Positions 1-9,455 of a stretch of DNA of 64,000 nt are shown here, in pieces; position 1 is the first letter of the stretch, and every line of letters starts with the position of its first letter. Origin of the DNA: Bacteriovorax sp. BAL6_X (lineage in GTDB: Bacteria > Bdellovibrionota > Bacteriovoracia > Bacteriovoracales > Bacteriovoracaceae); contig NZ_AUMC01000006.1 in the NCBI RefSeq assembly GCF_000443995.1, positions 1 through 64,000 on the forward strand, in the 5' to 3' direction. A model generated the notes under the pieces. It was not told the origin of the DNA, searched no databases, and saw nothing but the letters and a program-made list of their open reading frames with translations. The translations under genes were made by a program, and so were the position numbers.

Positions 1-464
1 AGAAAGGCCTACGGATATCGAAAATTTGAAAATTATAGACTTAAACTGATTTACGACTGCCGATAGTCTGAGATTTAAAATTGTCTATTTAGCATGAATT
101 ATAGAATTCAAGTGGAGAGGTGCATTTAAAGTTAAAAATATTTAATAAGAAAACCGATACTTAAATTACTAACGGCAAAGTTATTGAAAATGAGAATGTT
201 CAAGTTAATTTATTAGAGGTTTGTTTTGTTATTCTTCCACTGTCTACCGAGTACTTCCAATAAACGATATATAAAGGGCTTCAAACGATTTGATTTAGAG
301 AAAGCACAGTAAAAAACATCGTTTTGTTTAGTAAGCACACCGTTAGCACAAATTAAGCCAATCACAGACGGCCCACGACAGACGTAGAAAGAATTCGAAG
401 AAAGAAGGCAGATAACCCAACGAAACCTCGTTGTAATCATTTCATGCATTTAAGTTTTGGGAAT
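1..464. other. No recognisable gene
   Basis: This stretch downstream of tRNA-Cys is AT-rich and I see no convincing gene in it. A 78-codon open frame on the minus strand (213-449) has no recognisable domain and no clear ribosome binding site, so it is not called. The segment could hold the distal untranslated end of a neighbouring gene outside the window. Confidence 0.4.
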
Positions 465-501
465 AAAAAAAGCCAAGACGATTAAGTTCTTGGCTTTTTT
501 T
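465..501 (-). terminator. Intrinsic terminator of tRNA-Cys
   Basis: The inverted repeat AAAAAAAGCCAAGA / TCTTGGCTTTTTTT closes a 14-bp stem around a short loop just past the CCA end of tRNA-Cys. On the minus strand the stem ends in a run of T, as expected for Rho-independent termination. A-runs and T-runs flank both sides, so it may work in both directions. Confidence 0.85.
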
Positions 502-502
502 T

Positions 503-579
503 TGGAGGACGAGACCGGATTTGAACCGGTGAAAAACAGTTTTGCAAACTGCCCTATTAGACCACTCTAGCACCCGTCC
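503..579 (-). tRNA. tRNA-Cys (GCA)
   Basis: Read on the minus strand, the acceptor stem GGACGGG pairs with CTCGTCC, with one G-T pair. It is followed by a discriminator base and an encoded CCA. The anticodon stem CAGT/ACTG encloses the loop TTGCAAA, giving anticodon GCA (cysteine). The T-arm reads CCGGTTCAAATCCGG. A consensus promoter lies upstream and a T-run terminator directly downstream, so it is probably a single-gene transcript. Confidence 0.93.
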
Positions 580-601
580 GCAGAATGATTTTAGATTTTC
601 T

Positions 602-629
602 ATAATATGGATATTTTTTAATAAGTCAA
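602..629 (-). promoter_or_regulatory. Promoter of tRNA-Cys
   Basis: On the minus strand a -35 box TTGACT and a -10 box TATTAT are separated by 16 bases. The -10 box ends about 22 bases before the mature tRNA 5' end. This is a near-consensus sigma-70-type promoter. Confidence 0.7.
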
Positions 630-640
630 TTTAAATACTT

Positions 641-673
641 AAAAATATTGACCTGCCACTAATGCGGCAGGCC
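641..673 (-). terminator. Probable terminator after the HU/IHF gene
   Basis: The minus strand carries a CCTGCC / GGCAGG stem (652-657 with 666-671) with an 8-base loop, followed by an AT-rich tail containing five T. It lies about 37 bases past the stop of the HU/IHF gene. The T-run is weak, so the call is moderate. Confidence 0.5.
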
Positions 674-709
674 TATACCTAAGTATTAAAAAAACAGGAT
701 GCGTGGCCG

Positions 710-1015
710 TTAAGCTTCGCGAATAACGTACTTGTCTTTACCCTCATCAACCATTTCTCTTAGCTCTTTACCAACTTTGAAAAATGGAACTTTCTTCGGT
801 GGTACTTTCACTACCTTACCAGTCTTTGGGTTACGACCTTCGTACGCTTTATAATTACGGTTTGCAAAAGATCCGAAACCTCTGATTTCGATTCTTTCAT
901 CATTGAATAAAGCATTGATCATGTCATCAAAACAAATATTAACAACAGTCTCGGCCTGCTTGTGCGTTACATTTGCTTGCTTTTCGATTGCTGCAATTAA
1001 ATCTGCTTTTGTCAT
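710..1015 (-). CDS. HU/IHF-family DNA-binding protein, IHF-beta-like
   Basis: This is a nucleoid-associated, DNA-bending protein of about 101 residues. The start chosen at 1015 gives MTKADLIAAIEKQ and is preceded by GAGGAG seven bases upstream; a longer frame reaching 1060 lacks such a site. The beta-arm shows ERIEIRGFGSF and GRNPKTGKVVKVP, with the intercalating Pro in the NPKTG turn and PFFKVGKELRE at the end. These features resemble IHF beta more than HU. The C-terminus has about ten extra charged residues. It is monocistronic, with a hairpin downstream. HU is the alternative; the family assignment itself is secure. Confidence 0.92.
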   Translation of the reverse strand: MTKADLIAAIEKQANVTHKQAETVVNICFDDMINALFNDERIEIRGFGSFANRNYKAYEGRNPKTGKVVKVPPKKVPFFKVGKELREMVDEGKDKYVIREA

Positions 1016-1297
1016 TATAATCTCCTCTCGATATGAGAACTCTTTCGAGCACAAACTCAATCCTATGATTTTTAGTTACTTCACTTATCGTCCAAGTCTC
1101 TAAAAACATTAGGAATATTTATTGTGCCACAAAAACTTTACTATCATTAAACAGTAGATCTTATTTCCCAACTACATAACTACTTAAAATTACGTTAATT
1201 CTCACACAATTTCAATCAAATGTAAGAAATTAACCTAAAATTAAAGAAGTCAACGAAAACTGGCGATTAAGTAAGTAGAAAATTAAGGAATAGGCCA

Positions 1298-3007
1298 ATG
1301 AAGGTAATATATTTAATTGTATTCTTATTTATCACATCATCTTGTGTTCCGCAGGTTGCGCGTCCAGATGGATTCTTTGACGACATCAATAATATCGATA
1401 CTTGCGAAGATCTATTCTTTCTACTAAATGAGGGGAATGTTTGTGCAAGCTCATGCGGTGAAGGAGAAGTTGTTGCAGACGAAGCACAACTAGAAGAAAT
1501 TCTGGCAGATGAAAGTCTTGATGACTTTACTCGTGAAAATATTGAAGCCTCAGCTGGTGTTTGTATTACGGCACCCGAAGTAATTGCTCGTCCAAGTGAC
1601 TCTGTCTTCATTGATGACGATTTTTGTATTTGTAAGAATCAAAAAGTTGCCTCGGTAACAAGTGGTGCCTCTTGTGCAGCAATTTGCCAAGAGAAGACTG
1701 CCACTGTCGCTACCCTATATGGAACGGTCACAGTTGGGCCAAAAATAAAAGACGATGCAAACCTACAAAACCTTTTTGGTTTTTGTAATAACTCGATTGA
1801 TAACGGTGCTCAAAACCCACCTTCTTGTCAGTTAGTTGCCACAGATATCGATGGACGTCGTTACACGGCCGACCTTAAAACATATCAGGGAACAAATATT
1901 TTTGAAGCAAACCTTGAGGCCACAACAGTTAATTTTGGTGAAGCTTATACTTTCCATATTGAAGAAACTGGAAGTGGTGTTGAGAATGCAAAAAGTGATT
2001 ATGAGCAGTTTAAGTTATTTGAACCAGGCGATGATGACGAGTATGAAGGAAATCTTAAGATCAAGCTTATATCACAATACACTTGTATGATACGTGCGAC
2101 GGCCACAAGCTCAAACTATGACCCAAACGATCAGATATATCTTGATACTGTAAGAAAGCACTTCTACATGCCTGTTGACTACCCGACTCCATATCTACCG
2201 CCGGGTGTTTCAGATACTATATTTTGTCACGACTATATTAAGACTGGACAAAACGATGATGCTCCACAATTTCCGCGTCTCGAGTTAGTACCAGATCACT
2301 TTTCTCTGTGGGATGTAAACGATGTGCGTTTTATTGCAGATGGAGAAAATCGTAAGGTAGACTTCCTAATTAAAGATCGTATGATTGAAATGGGTGCAAA
2401 TGTTAGCGGTACAAAAACGTACTTTGCACCTCTTGAAACTTGTGTGGCGCCAAATGTTAGTGTTGAAGACGGAGGCTTCCCAGAAGCCTGCTCAGGGTCC
2501 GAATCAGGGCTAATCCAATCAGGACTCGCAATGATTCCATTTTTTACAGATAATAGTGGACGTGCAATTTGCCCAGGTCACACCGAATACAGTTCATCTA
2601 ATATTGAATTTAAAGCGCTTGGTGAAATTATTGGAACACCAACGGAAGGCCTCTACTTTGCAAAAGGACCACGTGAAGTTATTGACCTTGGAGATGGAAA
2701 TAAACAAGAAATAAAGCCTGCTGACGTTATGTTTATTAGAGAAGGCCAGTTAAAGAAAATCTGGTTTCACTTAACTAATGATGGAATCCATTACAAACCT
2801 ACTAGCGATACACAATCACAACCTACCTACTTCTACTGGCCTGCTGATGAAGATGCACCATATGTGCAAAAACGTGGTTATCAGAAGCTTTATCAAGTAA
2901 TGCACTCAAGTGAACTTGCAAGTAGTGGTTACACAACATCGATTCCAACAACGATCAAACCGCTTGATCGTAAGATGGGTTGTATTCCAGTAACCAGTGG
3001 TAATTAG
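1298..3007 (+). CDS. Large Cys-rich lipoprotein of unknown function
   Basis: This 569-residue protein has a hydrophobic N-terminus ending in the lipobox TSSC, with Cys16 as the acylation site. The rest is rich in Asp, Pro and Cys, with clusters such as CASSCGEG and CICKN near residues 47-110, suggesting a disulfide-stabilised exported protein. I recognise no domain. The first mature residues CVPQ are also found at the acylation site of the large lipoprotein beginning at 60392. It stands alone between the divergent HU/IHF gene and the convergent export operon. The start is ATG at 1298; I see no clear operator in the 282-base upstream gap. Confidence 0.8.
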   Translation: MKVIYLIVFLFITSSCVPQVARPDGFFDDINNIDTCEDLFFLLNEGNVCASSCGEGEVVADEAQLEEILADESLDDFTRENIEASAGVCITAPEVIARPSDSVFIDDDFCICKNQKVASVTSGASCAAICQEKTATVATLYGTVTVGPKIKDDANLQNLFGFCNNSIDNGAQNPPSCQLVATDIDGRRYTADLKTYQGTNIFEANLEATTVNFGEAYTFHIEETGSGVENAKSDYEQFKLFEPGDDDEYEGNLKIKLISQYTCMIRATATSSNYDPNDQIYLDTVRKHFYMPVDYPTPYLPPGVSDTIFCHDYIKTGQNDDAPQFPRLELVPDHFSLWDVNDVRFIADGENRKVDFLIKDRMIEMGANVSGTKTYFAPLETCVAPNVSVEDGGFPEACSGSESGLIQSGLAMIPFFTDNSGRAICPGHTEYSSSNIEFKALGEIIGTPTEGLYFAKGPREVIDLGDGNKQEIKPADVMFIREGQLKKIWFHLTNDGIHYKPTSDTQSQPTYFYWPADEDAPYVQKRGYQKLYQVMHSSELASSGYTTSIPTTIKPLDRKMGCIPVTSGN

Positions 3008-3010
3008 AAA

Positions 3011-3700
3011 CTAGAGAACTCTCTTAATGAAAACATCAACGCTTGGATCTAAATAGTCTTTATAAATAAAATAAAGAACACCTGCTTTTAATCCGGTTGA
3101 AAAAACAAAGAAGATTAGCGACTTTACGTAGCGAAAGACAAAGAATTCATCTTTCTTAATAAATGCTCGCTTTAAAAAGAAGCTTACGATAAAAAGAAAA
3201 ATGACAACACCGAGAGCGAACTTTAATACATCCTTATCCTGAGTTAACTCAAATAAGTAAAGTAAGGCCTTATCATCTTTAACAATCCCTACGGCAAAGT
3301 TTACAAGCTTATCACTATTTACAAAGAATTGCATGATTGGATTCTGCGTAGCATTTTCACGAATCATCTGGGCAACTTGTGCATCAGGAACATTTTTAAA
3401 TTGTGCATTAATCATCTTAATAGCACGTCTCATCATCTCTGGGTCGGCCTTACCATTTTTTAGAGCAGGCACTTGTGTTGGCATGGCCACGATATTTGTA
3501 GCTTGGCCTCCATTTTTTTTGATTTCCTGATTAAGAGTCTCAATTGATTCTTGAAGATTTTCGATATCCTCGGAAGAAGTCGTCTTATCGCGACGATCGT
3601 AATCTTCGTCACCATACGCAAAAACCCCATGTGTACAAAGAAGTACACACAGGGCAATTAAATATTTAATAAAATTGAATTTTGAATTAAGCGTTTGCAT
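3011..3700 (-). CDS. Exported membrane protein, last gene of the sec operon
   Basis: The chosen start at 3700 gives MQTLNSKFNFIKYLIALCVLL, a signal peptide ending near HGVFA. This start overlaps the last codons of secF by 14 bases, which suggests translational coupling. The roughly 229-residue protein has an acidic Ser/Thr-rich stretch, a short coiled coil (ENLQESIETLNQEI) and two C-terminal hydrophobic helices (around VVIFLFIVSFFL and SLIFFVFSTGLKAGVLYFIY). I do not recognise a family. Position after secDF suggests a membrane or export-linked role, but that is inference. Its stop lies three bases from the convergent lipoprotein gene. Confidence 0.75.
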   Translation of the reverse strand: MQTLNSKFNFIKYLIALCVLLCTHGVFAYGDEDYDRRDKTTSSEDIENLQESIETLNQEIKKNGGQATNIVAMPTQVPALKNGKADPEMMRRAIKMINAQFKNVPDAQVAQMIRENATQNPIMQFFVNSDKLVNFAVGIVKDDKALLYLFELTQDKDVLKFALGVVIFLFIVSFFLKRAFIKKDEFFVFRYVKSLIFFVFSTGLKAGVLYFIYKDYLDPSVDVFIKRVL

Positions 3701-4616
3701 CTGCAGTTTTCGCCTGCTCCCCTCTAAATCTATCAAATAGAAGTACTACTGGTGCTGCAACGAAGTTAGATGAGTAAGTACCAACAACAACACCAAGAGT
3801 GATTGCCATAAAGAAATCACGGATTGCAAGACCACCTACGAAGAACATTGTTGCTGATACGAAAAGTGTTGTACCAGAAGTAAGGATTGTTCTTGAAAGT
3901 GTTTCGTTAATTGCATTATTGATATGATCCTTAATATCACGCCCAACAAACTTAGCTTCATGTTCACGTACACGGTCATAGACAATAACTGTATCGTTAA
4001 CTGAGTAACCGATTACCGCAAGAATTGCAGCAACAGTCTGAAGAGTAAACTCTGTACCAGTTAGAGCAAATACACCTAGAATGATTGTTACGTCGTGGAA
4101 AAGAGCAACAATTGCACCTGGCGAGTATTTGAAATCGAAACGTAGACCAACATAGATCATAATTGCAAGAAGAGCCCAAAGCATTGCTAGGAAACCAGAC
4201 TTTCTAAGTTCAGCACCGGCCTTTGGACCAACGATATCAACCTTTCTGATTTCTACACCATCCTGCGCATACTTAGTCGTTAGTGTCTGTGAAACCTTTT
4301 CAGTAACTTCATTTAAGTTACCTTCGTTTGCACTAACCTTAAGTAGGTATTCATTCATTTGAGGTTCACCAATTGTTTGGATCGAAACCCCATTAAATCC
4401 TGCAGACTTCATTTCACGACGAAGTTCATCTAGGTTTTCAGTTTTTTGGAACTTAACTTGAATTTCTGCACCACCACGGAAGTCTACCCCGTATTTCATT
4501 TTAGTACCGATAAGAACAAGTGAAGCAATAACAAGAATTGCAGAAATAACACCAGCAATTCCGAATTTATTAACAAAATTGAATTTTGTATTACTTTTTA
4601 TAATTTCAAACATCTT
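3687..4616 (-). CDS. secF: Protein-export membrane protein SecF
   Basis: SecF partners SecD and uses the proton gradient to pull preproteins across the inner membrane after SecYEG translocation. The protein of about 309 residues shows the first periplasmic signature GVDFRGGAEIQVKF and the TM4-TM5 signature GYSVNDTVIVYDRVREH, with six predicted membrane segments. The start at 4616 (MFEIIKSN) has GGAG seven bases upstream; an ATG three codons earlier overlaps that site and is less likely. It begins 12 bases after secD ends. Confidence 0.96.
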   Translation of the reverse strand, partial: KMFEIIKSNTKFNFVNKFGIAGVISAILVIASLVLIGTKMKYGVDFRGGAEIQVKFQKTENLDELRREMKSAGFNGVSIQTIGEPQMNEYLLKVSANEGNLNEVTEKVSQTLTTKYAQDGVEIRKVDIVGPKAGAELRKSGFLAMLWALLAIMIYVGLRFDFKYSPGAIVALFHDVTIILGVFALTGTEFTLQTVAAILAVIGYSVNDTVIVYDRVREHEAKFVGRDIKDHINNAINETLSRTILTSGTTLFVSATMFFVGGLAIRDFFMAITLGVVVGTYSSNFVAAPVVLLFDRFRGEQAKTADANA

Positions 4617-4628
4617 AAACTCCATTCC

Positions 4629-6338
4629 TTAAATGCTTAAGTCCTGCCCTTCTACTTTATTCATATAGAACTCAAAGAAAAGCTTTGAAACAAAGTAAGA
4701 AGTGTAAACAGTTGCGAAAATACCAATTAATAATGTAACAGCGAAACCTCTAATTGGACCTGTACCAAAATTTAGAAGACAGATACCAGCAAGAGCAGTC
4801 GTGATGTTTGCATCAATAATTGTCCAGAAAGCAGAGTTGAATCCATTTTCAACAGCTTTATAAAAGCCGACATTATTTCGTATTTCCTCTCGAATACGCT
4901 CATAGATAATGATATTGGCATCAATTGCCATACCAACAGTAAGAGCGATCCCTGCAATACCTGGAAGAGTTAGAGTTGCACCAAGTCCAACTAGCATAGC
5001 TAAAACAATCAGAACGTTTAGAGCTAGAGTTGTAACGGCGAATACACCAGAAATTCTATAGTAAACAAGAATGAAGCCAAATACTAGAATACAACCAATA
5101 ATTGCAGCAAATCTAGCTTTATCAATTGAATCAGCACCAAGAGATGGACCAACTGTTCTTTGTTCAAGGAAATCAAGCTGTACAGGAAGTGCACCGGCAC
5201 GAAGAACAAGAGCTAAGTCCTTTGCTTCCTTAAGTTGCTCATTATAACTTTTTCCACCTAGTGAAATCGTTGCACGCCCACCAGCGATTTTACCATTGAT
5301 ACGTGGAGCTGAGTAAACATTACCGTCTAATGTAATGGCCATTAGGCGTCCTACATTTTCACCAGTAACATCTGCAAAAATCTTTGCACCACGAGACTTA
5401 AAGTTAAGTCCTACTTCTGGATTGTTATTATTTTGTGGGTTGAATTGAACTCTTGCATCTTCAAGGTCTTCACCTGTAAGACGAGCAACAGACTCAATTA
5501 AGTATGGAACTAATTGAAGTATATCACCTTTTGCATTGGTCACTCTTTCAAATGCGAGGACATGACCTTTAGGAAGATCAGAAGCTACGATTTCATTTAC
5601 TTTTGAAACGTAATCGGAAAATCTCTCACCTTTCTTATATTCAATGCCTTGATCTTTTGCTTTCGATACCCAGCCTTGAATTGTGATTGGTGCAATTTCA
5701 GAGTTAACCATTTTAAATTCAAGCTTTGCTGTTTTACCGATTAGCTCTTTTGCTCTTTCGATATCTTTAACACCAGGAAGCTGAACTACGATTCGGTCCT
5801 TACCTTGAGAGACAATCTCTGGCTCAGTTACACCAAATTCATCAATACGGTTACGAATAACTTCGATTGATCTTTTTACAGATTGATCTTCAATGTCCGT
5901 CTTAACCTTCTTAGTTAAGGCAACAGAGATTGTACTACCTGTATCTTTAGTTACTCTTAGAAAACCATTGTACTGGTCGTGAATAATATCCTTTAGAGCA
6001 TCAGCATCAGTAGCTGAACCTAGGATAATTTCTTGGCGAGGATCTAGCTCATCAGATGAATCTAAATCACCAATTTCAAAACCGTTACCAGTTTTGTCTT
6101 TGAAGCTAAATTCTAAACGGCGCGCGTATCCTTTAACCTCGTCTTTGTAGACCTTTTTGAAGTCAATTCCTAAGATCATGTACAGACCACCTTGAAGGTC
6201 TAGTCCTAAGTTGATCTTAGATTTAACTGGAAAATTGTCAGTTTCTTTAAAATTAAATGCAGTAGGTACAATCGAAATACCTGAAATGATCGCTACAATA
6301 AGTAGAAATACGAAGCGATACCACCAGCCTCTTCTCAT
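4629..6338 (-). CDS. secD: Protein-export membrane protein SecD
   Basis: The 569-residue protein has an N-terminal membrane helix followed by LGLDLQGGLYMILGID, the conserved SecD D1 motif. A large periplasmic domain follows, including ATISLGGKSYN-type sequence and VLRAGALPVQL. The C-terminal membrane block contains GMAIDANIIIYERIREE with the conserved Asp of the proton path. Length and domain order are typical for bacterial SecD. It sits between tatA/yajC and secF in the classical yajC-secD-secF order, with tatA inserted. Confidence 0.97.
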   Translation of the reverse strand: MRRGWWYRFVFLLIVAIISGISIVPTAFNFKETDNFPVKSKINLGLDLQGGLYMILGIDFKKVYKDEVKGYARRLEFSFKDKTGNGFEIGDLDSSDELDPRQEIILGSATDADALKDIIHDQYNGFLRVTKDTGSTISVALTKKVKTDIEDQSVKRSIEVIRNRIDEFGVTEPEIVSQGKDRIVVQLPGVKDIERAKELIGKTAKLEFKMVNSEIAPITIQGWVSKAKDQGIEYKKGERFSDYVSKVNEIVASDLPKGHVLAFERVTNAKGDILQLVPYLIESVARLTGEDLEDARVQFNPQNNNNPEVGLNFKSRGAKIFADVTGENVGRLMAITLDGNVYSAPRINGKIAGGRATISLGGKSYNEQLKEAKDLALVLRAGALPVQLDFLEQRTVGPSLGADSIDKARFAAIIGCILVFGFILVYYRISGVFAVTTLALNVLIVLAMLVGLGATLTLPGIAGIALTVGMAIDANIIIYERIREEIRNNVGFYKAVENGFNSAFWTIIDANITTALAGICLLNFGTGPIRGFAVTLLIGIFATVYTSYFVSKLFFEFYMNKVEGQDLSI

Positions 6339-6460
6339 TAGATTCTCCTAATCCTTGGGTTTCTTTTGGTTTTCTCGAATAATTGAGTTAAATAAACTAC
6401 AAAAATTATATGAGATTAACTACTTAAAAACAATATTAAGAGAATATTAATTTCAAAAAC

Positions 6461-6784
6461 TTACGATTGCTTCGTTTTTCCTGACTCAATCACTTGGTCT
6501 TTTACATCTTCAGAGTTATTAGAATTCTCATTTTCGACATCACCTTGCGCTGCAATGTTAGCATCCGGTGACTCTGTGATTTGTGATGCCACAGATTCCT
6601 CTTTGTGAGAATTGGTCTCTGCAGCATCATTGACGTGATCCATTAAATCATCCTTGGCCTTTTGAAACTCGCGAAGTCCTTTACCTAAACCTTTTGCTAG
6701 TTCAGGTAATTTTTTAGGTCCGATAAAAATCAGAGCAAAAACTAAAACAATAAGTAATTCACCAGCACCAAAGCCACCAAACAT
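6461..6784 (-). CDS. tatA: Twin-arginine translocase subunit TatA
   Basis: The 107-residue protein starts MFGGFGAGELLIVLVFALIF, a short membrane helix, followed by the hinge FIGPKKLPELAKGLGKGLREF and an amphipathic helix, as in TatA/TatE. The C-terminal half is acidic and low in complexity, which is common and variable. It begins two bases after the yajC stop, so the Tat pore subunit is co-transcribed with Sec accessory genes. No tatC is present in this window. TatB is the less likely alternative. Confidence 0.9.
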   Translation of the reverse strand: MFGGFGAGELLIVLVFALIFIGPKKLPELAKGLGKGLREFQKAKDDLMDHVNDAAETNSHKEESVASQITESPDANIAAQGDVENENSNNSEDVKDQVIESGKTKQS

Positions 6785-6786
6785 AA

Positions 6787-7125
6787 TTACGCCTCTTTTT
6801 TATTAGAAAGGATACTTTCTTCAAGTCCACCAAGTTGTGAACGTAGGATTTTAATACGTGTACCTTCTGCAATTTCAAGGTCCACAACTTTTTCAGTCAT
6901 CCCAACAATTGTACCAAAAATACCTGACTTTGTGTAAACACGGTTACCTTTTTCAAGAGTATCAAGCATTTTCTTTTCTTCTTCCATTTGTTTCTTTTGA
7001 GGTCTGAAAACAAGAAAATAAAAAATGGCAACAACAGCAATAATTGGAACAAAGTTCATTGCCGAATTAGCTGGAGCAGCAGCACCACCTTGAGCATAAG
7101 CATTAGATATAAAAAGTTGTAACAT
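6787..7125 (-). CDS. yajC: Sec translocon accessory subunit YajC
   Basis: The protein of 112 residues has one membrane helix (NFVPIIAVVAIFYFLVFRPQ) followed by KKQMEEEKKMLDTLEKGNRVYTKSGIFG in part, the conserved YajC core. That core is a small cytoplasmic beta domain with the pattern GxVYTxSGIxGxI. YajC associates with SecDF. It lies between tgt and tatA on the same strand. Confidence 0.95.
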   Translation of the reverse strand: MLQLFISNAYAQGGAAAPANSAMNFVPIIAVVAIFYFLVFRPQKKQMEEEKKMLDTLEKGNRVYTKSGIFGTIVGMTEKVVDLEIAEGTRIKILRSQLGGLEESILSNKKEA

Positions 7126-7151
7126 TTGTTTCTCCTAACTTTTATTTTTAT

Positions 7152-8270
7152 TTATTGGCCTGAGGCCCATTTTCGTGAAGTGTATCTGTTATAAAATTCT
7201 TTATAATAATCGTCAAACCTATCCGTTAGAATCGCTTCACGTGCATCCTGAGTCATCTTAATCATGAAATAAAGATTATGATAAGTGATCAAGTTACCAG
7301 AAAGGAATTCTCCAGTTGTGTAGAGATGTCTAATATAAGAACGTGAATATGTTTTACAAACTTTGCAATCACAACTTGGATCAGGTGGAAGCGTGTCTTC
7401 TCTAAAGCGAAGATTCTTAATATTAAGTGGCCCATCGTGTGTTAGGAATTGTCCATTACGTGCGTTTCTCGTAGGAAGAACACAATCAAACATATCAATA
7501 CCAGCTCGGATTCCATTTAGAATATCAAGAGGCTTACCAACACCCATTAGGTATCTTGGTTTTTGATCCGGCATTGTGTGAACAAAGTCATTTAAGAAAT
7601 CAACCATCTCTTCATTCTTCTCACCAACAGAAAGTCCTCCAAGAGCAAGTCCCGGGAAATCCATTTCTTCTAGGCGTTGCATACATTCCGTACGAAGATC
7701 TTTATGAAGTCCCCCCTGAACAATACCAAAAAGTTTCTGATAGTCGCGAAGCTTGTAGTCGATACAACGCTTGGCCCATCTAAGAGTTAGTTCCATACTC
7801 TCGCGAAGAGTTTCTTTTGTTGCTGGCAGTTTTGGACACTCATCAAATGCCATGACAATATCAGAGCCTAGGCCCTTTTGAATCTCCATACTTTTTTCTG
7901 GAGAGATCAAGTGTTTTGAACCATCAATATGTGAAGAAAAAGTTACACCTTCTTCTGTAATCTTATTAATATCTGAAAGAGAGAATACTTGAAACCCACC
8001 AGAGTCAGTTAGAATTGGACGATCCCAATTCATAAACCCATGAAGGCCACCACCAACTTTTTCAATAAGTTCGTGTCCTGGTCTTAAGTATAAGTGATAC
8101 GTATTTCCAAGAATGATTTGAGCATTCATCTCATAAAGATCTTCTTGCCACATACACTTAACTGATGCACGAGTCCCAACAGGCATAAAGATAGGTGTTT
8201 TAATTTCACCATGCTCAGTTGTAATTGTTGTTGCGCGGGCCTTACCGCTATATCCTTCAACTTTAATCAT
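7152..8270 (-). CDS. tgt: tRNA-guanine transglycosylase
   Basis: Tgt exchanges guanine-34 for preQ1 in tRNAs with GUN anticodons, an early step of queuosine formation. The 372-residue protein has LTDSGGFQVFSL with the catalytic-site Asp, the substrate loop ALGGLSVGE, the second catalytic Asp in MFDCVLPTRNARNG, and the zinc site CDCKVC with a downstream His. It starts six bases after queA ends, so both act in the same pathway and operon. Confidence 0.97.
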   Translation of the reverse strand: MIKVEGYSGKARATTITTEHGEIKTPIFMPVGTRASVKCMWQEDLYEMNAQIILGNTYHLYLRPGHELIEKVGGGLHGFMNWDRPILTDSGGFQVFSLSDINKITEEGVTFSSHIDGSKHLISPEKSMEIQKGLGSDIVMAFDECPKLPATKETLRESMELTLRWAKRCIDYKLRDYQKLFGIVQGGLHKDLRTECMQRLEEMDFPGLALGGLSVGEKNEEMVDFLNDFVHTMPDQKPRYLMGVGKPLDILNGIRAGIDMFDCVLPTRNARNGQFLTHDGPLNIKNLRFREDTLPPDPSCDCKVCKTYSRSYIRHLYTTGEFLSGNLITYHNLYFMIKMTQDAREAILTDRFDDYYKEFYNRYTSRKWASGQ

Positions 8271-8276
8271 ATTCTC

Positions 8277-9332
8277 TTACCTTAAAATTAACATCGCATC
8301 ACCATATGAAAAGAAACGATATCCCTCTTTAACTGCAATATTATAAATCTCTAATGTTTTCTCACGGCCAATTAATGCACTCACGAGCATAAGTAGTGTT
8401 GACTTTGGCAGATGAAAGTTTGTTACTAAACCATCAATACTCTTCACATCTACACCTGGGTGCAAGAAGATTGAAGTATCCTTCATCTCTCCAGGAGTGT
8501 AATCATTCACTCCATTTTGCCAAATCGTTTCAAGAGTTCTCAAACTCGTTGTTCCAACAGCAACACGCTTTTTTGCATTTTTTATTTTTTCAAAGTTCAC
8601 TTGATCAACAAAGTAATTTTCAGAATGCATTTTATGATCTTCAAGATTATCGACTTTTACAGGAGCAAAAGTTCCAAGACCTACGTGTAAAGTTACCTTC
8701 GCAATGTCATGCCCTTGTCCCTTAATCTGTTCTAAAAGCTCATCTGAGAAGTGAAGCCCTGCAGTTGGAGCAGCCACACTTCCAAGCTCATTTGCAAAAA
8801 CAGTTTGATAGTCTTTCTTATCTTGATCGTCCGACTCTCCCCCACGAATATAAGGAGGAATTGGAACAAATGCATTTGCATTTAAGTAATCAATGAGATC
8901 ATTCCCAACAATAGAAGGCGCAATTAAGAATTCACCTTCAATATTGTCGACAATTGATATTGAAAGGTCATTAGCAAAAATATACTTATCTCCGGCTTTT
9001 TTCTTTCCACGGGCCTTAACAAGGGCACGATATTGCCCCATCTCATTAGGCTCAACAGTCAAAAAGAAAACCTCTGCATTTCCACCACTTTCTTTGTGAC
9101 CTTTGAGACGACAAGGAAAAACCTTGCTCTGATTAAGAACTAGAGTTGTCTCACATGGAAGAAAGTTAATAAGTTCATTAAATTTGTGGTGCGAGATTGT
9201 ATCAGTTTCACAATTGTAAACTAATAACCTTGAGTGATGACGACCTTGTATTGGGCGCTCCGCAATCTGCTCTTTAGGCAAGTCGTAATCGTACGAAGAT
9301 AGCTGTAAATCCACATTATTTAATTGATTCAT
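8277..9332 (-). CDS. queA: S-adenosylmethionine:tRNA ribosyltransferase-isomerase QueA
   Basis: QueA transfers the ribosyl part of SAM to preQ1-tRNA, giving epoxyqueuosine. The 351-residue protein has the N-terminal YDLPKEQIAERP motif, SRLLVY, the central GSVAAPTAGLHFSDELL signature and the C-terminal VTNFHLPKSTLLMLVSAL signature. It is the first gene of the minus-strand run queA-tgt-yajC-tatA-secD-secF. This tgt/yajC/secDF linkage is common in proteobacteria. Confidence 0.97.
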   Translation of the reverse strand: MNQLNNVDLQLSSYDYDLPKEQIAERPIQGRHHSRLLVYNCETDTISHHKFNELINFLPCETTLVLNQSKVFPCRLKGHKESGGNAEVFFLTVEPNEMGQYRALVKARGKKKAGDKYIFANDLSISIVDNIEGEFLIAPSIVGNDLIDYLNANAFVPIPPYIRGGESDDQDKKDYQTVFANELGSVAAPTAGLHFSDELLEQIKGQGHDIAKVTLHVGLGTFAPVKVDNLEDHKMHSENYFVDQVNFEKIKNAKKRVAVGTTSLRTLETIWQNGVNDYTPGEMKDTSIFLHPGVDVKSIDGLVTNFHLPKSTLLMLVSALIGREKTLEIYNIAVKEGYRFFSYGDAMLILR

Positions 9333-9455
9333 AGGACCCGATAGTAACGTGAAATTAGGTAATCGTCATCATGTAAGTTTTTCAAATCACAACTTTCTTA
9401 TATTCAAATGTAAAGAAAACTGTAAAAACTTACAAAAAGCAAAAGAGAGGAAAAT

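Noticed and set aside
213-449. A 78-codon open frame on the minus strand near the window start
   Set aside because: No ribosome binding site, no recognisable domain and unusual composition; likely a chance frame downstream of tRNA-Cys.
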